A DNA stretch of 9,720 bases from Pseudomonadota bacterium (GTDB taxonomy: Bacteria; Pseudomonadota; Gammaproteobacteria; Steroidobacterales; Rariloculaceae). The notes below the pieces were generated by a model that was not told where the DNA came from, searched no databases, and saw only the letters and a list, made by a program, of their open reading frames with translations. Shown piece by piece: positions 6,571-9,720 of the stretch (the stretch's first letter is position 1; each line of letters begins with the position of its first letter). Both the position numbers and the translations under genes were made by a program. The stretch covers positions 1-9,720 of the forward strand of contig VYEH01000242.1 of assembly GCA_009843005.1 (NCBI GenBank). The letters are read 5' to 3'.

Positions 6571-7236
6571 TCAGTCCTGGGTTCCGAGCATGGTTTCGTA
6601 ATCCTTTCCCATGACTTCGGTTACCGGATGATCCGAGAGTACATCGGCGGACATGAGCCGTTCACGCGCTACGATCTTCTCTGCTATGGCCAGCGCCTTC
6701 CCGGCGATGTCAGCCGGCACAAAGACCACCCCGGTGCCGTCGGCGATAACCAGGTCGCCGGGCGCGACAGCAACGTCCCCGACCCGAATCTCGACATTGG
6801 TTGCTGCCTGGTGGATCCGGCCCCGGGCCGTGCGCGGAGTGGTGGAGCGGGAGAAAACCGGCAGCCCGATTCGCTCGTATTCGTCGATATCGCGCGCCGG
6901 CCCCTCGACGATGACCCCGCGAATGCCCTTGTGATGCGCCGCCGTGGCGAGAACCCCGCCCCAACCGGCGGCCTCGATACCGGTGCGCTGTTCGACAACG
7001 ATGACGTCCAAAGCGCTCGATTCCACGATGGTTTGCGTACCCAGATGGCTCCCTGACCCGCCTTCCGGTTTACCGGCGGCCAACTTGATCGTACGCACGC
7101 ACCCGGTGATTGTCGCGTTGGTTGAGCGCCGCTTGAGGCCGCTGACCGCGCCGCCCAGACCAAGGCTGTCGAGTGCATCCGAGACCGCGCAGGTGTCCAG
7201 AGCGGCCAGTCGATCGACAAGCGATGAGCAATCCAT
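6571..7236 (-). CDS. RraA-family protein, probable 4-hydroxy-4-methyl-2-oxoglutarate / CHA aldolase
   Basis: A 221-aa protein of the RraA/HMG aldolase fold. Such aldolases split 4-carboxy-4-hydroxy-2-oxoadipate or HMG to pyruvate plus a 2-oxo acid, the last step of the protocatechuate 4,5-cleavage and gallate routes. Visible landmarks are SDALD at 19-23, GWGGVLATAA at 91-100, GVIVEGPARD at 107-116 with Arg115-Asp116 (the substrate Arg and metal Asp of the aldolases), and PGDLVIADGTGVVFVP at 159-174. RraA regulators of RNase E have the same fold but are usually about 160 aa and lack this setting. The frame is open to 7572, but that extension is a shadow of the dioxygenase gene. ATG at 7236 overlaps the preceding stop as TGATG, giving coupled translation. 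Position directly after a LigB homologue supports the aldolase role; the exact substrate is inferred. Confidence 0.88.
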   Translation of the reverse strand: MDCSSLVDRLAALDTCAVSDALDSLGLGGAVSGLKRRSTNATITGCVRTIKLAAGKPEGGSGSHLGTQTIVESSALDVIVVEQRTGIEAAGWGGVLATAAHHKGIRGVIVEGPARDIDEYERIGLPVFSRSTTPRTARGRIHQAATNVEIRVGDVAVAPGDLVIADGTGVVFVPADIAGKALAIAEKIVARERLMSADVLSDHPVTEVMGKDYETMLGTQD

Positions 7237-8246
7237 CAAGTCCAGGCAATCATGCCCTGGGCCGTGCCGGTTCCGGCTTCCGACCGGTAGCATGGCTGGT
7301 AGGTCAACGGGTCGCCGGTCAGTTCGGTGCCGAACAGGCAGCCGGCCGCGGAAATCCAGTTTCTCAATTCCGAAGTCCCGTCCATGAGCAGATTCTGCGG
7401 CAGGGCGCAGAGCGGCTCCGGGTCGCGATCGGCAATGGCCTTGAAGAACAGTTCGTCGATCTCCGAGTTGATGACGAAGTGGCTCATGCCTCCGGAACCG
7501 CATACGGCCACGCGCAGGTCGCTGTCCCAGTCGGCGATCGCCCGACCCACCATCTGGCCGAATTCGAAGCACCGGGTCGCGGTGGGTTGGTTGGGCGGAA
7601 AGAACGTGTTACAGATCAGCGGCAGGGTGGGTACGACCTCGTTTTCCATCACCCGCCGAAAGATCCAGGTAAACGAGTGGGGCGTGCCGTGGTGCCAGGC
7701 CTCGGGGTTTGTCGGCCAGTGCAACGACCAGGACAGGTCGAAGCGGCTGCGGTGGCCTTCTTCCATCACCCGCTGCGCCAGTTCCGGCAGGCCCGGGTAG
7801 GTCACCGTGTCGTGGGGCCGGTAGGCCCACTCGGATTGCAGAATCCCGGGCGGCAGGCGCTGTTCCTGTTCTTCGCTCAGGGGGCCATGATGGAGCGTCT
7901 CGCCGCCGAACACCGTGAACATCGGGGTGATGTCCTCGTGGAAACACTCCCGCTGGTCGTTGCCGAAGATGACGCAGACGTCGGGACTGACTTCCCGCCA
8001 GGTTTTCGCGAGACTCCCCACGGCCTCCTGACAGGCGTCGTAGCGCACCTGCATGGCCTCGATCGCACTCTCCGCGCCAAGGTTTTCGCCGCGGCGGAGC
8101 TCGATCAGCTCGTCGAAGTCATATTGTTTGCCCTTGAACCAATGCCTGCGCATTCGGTCGGCCGGCAGGCGCAGTTCCCACTCGTCAGGCGTGGTGTTGA
8201 GTTGCGGTCCATGGGCCGTGTAGATGCCGAGAACGATTTCCGCCAC
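7236..8246 (-). CDS. LigB-type class III extradiol ring-cleavage dioxygenase homologue
   Basis: A 336-aa homologue of the catalytic subunit of protocatechuate 4,5-dioxygenase, which opens catechol-type rings next to the hydroxyl pair using Fe(II). Compared with LigB from memory: GIYTAHGPQ gives His12 (LigB His12); HHG at 185-187 matches the DHG around LigB His127; GSGGMSH at 250-256 gives His256 (LigB His195); and SELRNW gives Glu293 (LigB Glu242). The second iron ligand, LigB His61 in YNDH, corresponds here to Gln98 in GNDQRECF, with His103 five residues on. No LigA-like alpha subunit is encoded nearby. I chose GTG at 8246 because GGAGGA lies 6 nt upstream and the protein then begins at the family's first strand. 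The frame continues to 8285, but those 13 residues overlap the previous gene. TAGTG joins it to the upstream stop and TGATG to the downstream start. Confidence 0.88.
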   Translation of the reverse strand: MAEIVLGIYTAHGPQLNTTPDEWELRLPADRMRRHWFKGKQYDFDELIELRRGENLGAESAIEAMQVRYDACQEAVGSLAKTWREVSPDVCVIFGNDQRECFHEDITPMFTVFGGETLHHGPLSEEQEQRLPPGILQSEWAYRPHDTVTYPGLPELAQRVMEEGHRSRFDLSWSLHWPTNPEAWHHGTPHSFTWIFRRVMENEVVPTLPLICNTFFPPNQPTATRCFEFGQMVGRAIADWDSDLRVAVCGSGGMSHFVINSEIDELFFKAIADRDPEPLCALPQNLLMDGTSELRNWISAAGCLFGTELTGDPLTYQPCYRSEAGTGTAQGMIAWT

Positions 8247-8686
8247 TAGTCTTCCTCCGTCAGGTTGCACCGGGCGCCGAGGCAAAGCAGCTCGGTGCCG
8301 TCTTCAATCAGCGCCCGGTTGAGATACACGACTCGGTCGCGCCGGCCGGGCCACCCGGTAATCGTAACCAACTGGCCCAGCGAAAACTGCTCGGTCTGGA
8401 ATCCGGCGCGCCGCATGGTGTTGATGGCGCCCATCTCCACAAGCCATTCCACCGTGCTGCCATGGTCGTTGGTTACGTCCATCCGAAAATGTGAATGGGG
8501 ATTGAGCCACTTAATCTCAGTGAGCACACCGGTGATTGAAATGTCACGCGCCGTGTCGAAATTGACCGGCACCGAATGGTGCGCGAACGCGCCTGCGGCG
8601 AGCAGCGTAGCCGCGAATAGCGGAACCGCAGTGGTATACGGGCGCAGTCCGCGGCAGATGGGATTTGTGTGGTTTGCGGTACGCAT
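8246..8686 (-). CDS. Exported DUF6152-like protein of unknown function
   Basis: A 146-aa protein with a Sec signal ending in AAGAFA at about residues 30-35, followed at once by HHSVPVNFD. The mature part has the pattern I associate with DUF6152: AHHS near the new N-terminus, ITGVLTEIKWLNPHSHF at 51-67, a WLVEMG block at 81-86, a middle MRRAGF, and VTITGWPGRRD at 107-117, a small beta-rich, OB-like arrangement. The His-His at the mature N-terminus could bind a metal such as copper, but that is only a guess. No function is established that I know of. The frame is open to 8728, but ATG at 8686, 2 nt after the upstream stop, begins the likely signal region, and the longer form would add an Arg-rich leader. 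No strong ribosome site precedes it, so it is probably translated by coupling. Confidence 0.75.
   Translation of the reverse strand: MRTANHTNPICRGLRPYTTAVPLFAATLLAAGAFAHHSVPVNFDTARDISITGVLTEIKWLNPHSHFRMDVTNDHGSTVEWLVEMGAINTMRRAGFQTEQFSLGQLVTITGWPGRRDRVVYLNRALIEDGTELLCLGARCNLTEED
8253..8258 (-). promoter_or_regulatory. Ribosome binding site fixing the GTG start of the dioxygenase
   Basis: GGAGGA (8258 to 8253) lies 6 nt before GTG at 8246-8244, inside the 3' end of the DUF6152-like gene. It favours the GTG over the start at 8285, and the TAGTG overlap at 8248-8244 fits coupled translation. Confidence 0.8.
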
Positions 8687-8688
8687 GG

Positions 8689-9435
8689 TCAATTTGGAGC
8701 GACTACGGCGGCATCCTCGGGCGTACACCCGTACTCCAGCAGTTCAAAGTCCGACCTGGAATAGGGGATGGTAACCACCAGCGGCTCGCGATAGTAGGCA
8801 GGATCCAGATGGGTTGTCTCTATGGTCAGCACGTCGCCTTCGCGGCTGATTCGCTCGACTGTGTGCATCCGCCTGCTCTGGGGCGTCCCAGCCCATTCCG
8901 CCATGGTTGATACGTAGCCCGGTGCGAAATCGATGGTATCGATGACCAATGTGGCGCCGTCGTACCAGGCGGTCGAGCGGCCCAGCGCGGGCATACCCTC
9001 GATATGGGAGCGCTCGGGGTCGGGATCGTTCGGGTCCGTCAACGGCACGATTCTGTCGATGTCCATCCACTCGTACTGCAGCCGTACATGGTCTTCGGCC
9101 TGGGTAATTCTCACCAGAACGTTGGGGTTGAGCCAAATTCTTGTCCAACTCGCACCGATACAGTCGTACGCGGGATCGTCGCGGGCAAAATCGTAGTTGT
9201 CGAATGCTCGCTGCCCGGCATCGGTAAAGACCCATTCGCCGAATTCGATGCTGCCTTCCCGAATCCAGTTCGCCGACAATTCCGGCGTTTGGGCGGCACT
9301 GGTATTCACGAAAAAACCAACAGTGCAAAGCGCAGCCGCGGCCCGTTGCGTTCCCGGGGCACGCCTGCTCTGCGGTGTGCCGCTCGCGCCGCTGCATCGG
9401 CGGTCTGCTAGACAATTCTTCACAGATCGCAACAT
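8689..9435 (-). CDS. Exported hypothetical protein, partner of DUF6152-like gene
   Basis: A 248-aa protein with no function I can name. A hydrophobic Ala-rich segment near residues 32-48 ends in NTSAAQ and looks like a signal peptide, but it is preceded by about 30 polar, Arg-rich residues. The true start may be later or the leader unusually long; no good ribosome site marks the ATG at 9435. The mature part has recurring family features: a lone Cys in YDCIGASWTRIWLNPN, VRLQYEWMDIDRIVPL, then GRSTAWYDGATLVIDTIDF, and an MHTVERISREGDVLTIETT run with DPAYYREPLVVTI. I recall similar exported proteins beside DUF6152 genes in environmental bacteria, rich in beta strand and without known enzymes. 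It is the first gene of the minus-strand unit, with a 2-nt gap to the next. Confidence 0.72.
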   Translation of the reverse strand: MLRSVKNCLADRRCSGASGTPQSRRAPGTQRAAAALCTVGFFVNTSAAQTPELSANWIREGSIEFGEWVFTDAGQRAFDNYDFARDDPAYDCIGASWTRIWLNPNVLVRITQAEDHVRLQYEWMDIDRIVPLTDPNDPDPERSHIEGMPALGRSTAWYDGATLVIDTIDFAPGYVSTMAEWAGTPQSRRMHTVERISREGDVLTIETTHLDPAYYREPLVVTIPYSRSDFELLEYGCTPEDAAVVAPN

Positions 9436-9503
9436 GGCAAGCTACTGAATTTCGATCGGTTTACGGCCCATTCGCGCACCCGGCGCACCTGTCTCGACGG
9501 AGG

Positions 9504-9522
9504 GTTATAGTAAAGTATTAAT
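9504..9522. promoter_or_regulatory. Candidate overlapping divergent promoter elements
   Basis: An A/T-rich island sits in the GC-rich 111-bp gap between the divergent genes at 9435 and 9547. TATAGT (9506-9511, plus) and TATAAC (9509 to 9504, minus) are each plausible -10 boxes and share base pairs. Neither has a good -35 at 16-18 nt, so an activator may be needed. A 7-bp direct repeat GCGCACC occurs at 9474-9480 and 9483-9489 between them and the minus-strand start. Confidence 0.3.
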
Positions 9523-9546
9523 CCGTACCCGTCCCGGGAGATCCAG

Positions 9547-9720
9547 ATGGCGGCCGCGCGCGAAAACGAACTCATCAACAACTGGCCGATCATTGCCGTG
9601 ACCTTCCTGTTGGTGTTCTTCACCTTTGGGGTACCCACGTTTTCCCTGCCGTTCATCTACGCCGGCGCCATGGAGGAATTCGGCTGGAACCGGCAGCAGG
9701 CGACGGCGCTTGCCACCGCG
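9547..9720 (+). CDS. Major facilitator superfamily transporter, N-terminal fragment (3' end outside window)
   Basis: Fifty-eight codons are open to the window edge. After a short polar start (MAAARENELINNW) comes a first membrane helix, PIIAVTFLLVFFTFGVPTF, then SLPFIYAGAMEEFGWNRQQA. The FGVPTFSLPF helix end followed by 'MxxEFGWxRxxA' before helix 2 is typical of monocarboxylate or oxalate/formate-type MFS carriers. GGGAG lies 6 nt before the ATG, a good ribosome site. It is divergent from the five-gene catabolic unit, so it may import a substrate or export a product of that pathway, but the link is inferred from position only. The family cannot be confirmed without the remaining helices. Confidence 0.8.
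   Translation, partial: MAAARENELINNWPIIAVTFLLVFFTFGVPTFSLPFIYAGAMEEFGWNRQQATALATA

Noticed and set aside
6571..7572. Extended 333-aa form of the RraA-family gene
   Set aside because: The first 112 residues overlap the dioxygenase gene in another frame and show no family features. The ATG at 7236, coupled through TGATG, gives the normal length.
7173..8249. 358-codon open frame on the plus strand opposite the dioxygenase gene
   Set aside because: The translation is Arg-, Gly- and Val-rich with no domain and no ribosome site. The minus strand encodes the LigB homologue with conserved active-site residues.

Overview
The window looks like chromosomal DNA of a GC-rich Gram-negative bacterium, probably a pseudomonadote and plausibly an uncultured marine or soil gammaproteobacterium. 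The evidence is a TonB-receptor-like outer-membrane C-terminus, several Sec, Tat and lipoprotein export signals, a TRAP solute-binding protein and clear Shine-Dalgarno sites. Taxonomy cannot be fixed more closely from the sequence alone. There are no rRNA or tRNA genes, CRISPR arrays, transposases or other mobile elements that I can see. Base composition and codon use look even throughout.

Left part (1-2857): the C-terminus of a probable TonB-dependent receptor on the plus strand meets an S1-family sulfatase lipoprotein on the minus strand. Divergent from the sulfatase is a small exported cupin. A second, homologous exported cupin faces it tail to tail.

Middle (2998-5448): a complete short-chain dehydrogenase on the minus strand appears to begin with the rare start codon ATC, placed 8 nt after an AGGAG ribosome site. 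It is separated by a 360-bp gap from a Tat-exported protein with an M24 'pita-bread' fold whose metal ligands are mostly replaced. The gap holds a near-consensus promoter flanked by two perfect inverted repeats, plus a strong hairpin.

Right part (5513-9435, minus strand): a tight five-gene unit. In transcription order it encodes an exported protein of unknown function, an exported DUF6152-like protein, a LigB-type extradiol dioxygenase homologue, an RraA/HMG-CHA-aldolase homologue and a Tat-exported TRAP (DctP-like) solute-binding protein. Spacings are 2 nt, a 1-nt overlap, a 1-nt overlap and 35 nt, so co-transcription and translational coupling are very likely. A major-facilitator transporter begins divergently at 9547 and runs off the window.

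Taken together, the right part reads as an uptake-and-catabolism module for an aromatic or related organic acid: periplasmic capture by TRAP, import by MFS, ring opening by the LigB homologue and aldol cleavage of the product by the RraA homologue. The substrate is unknown. The most notable point is that the LigB homologue carries Gln98 where LigB has the iron ligand His61, while the equivalents of His12, His195 and Glu242 are retained. The chemistry may therefore not be ordinary extradiol cleavage.
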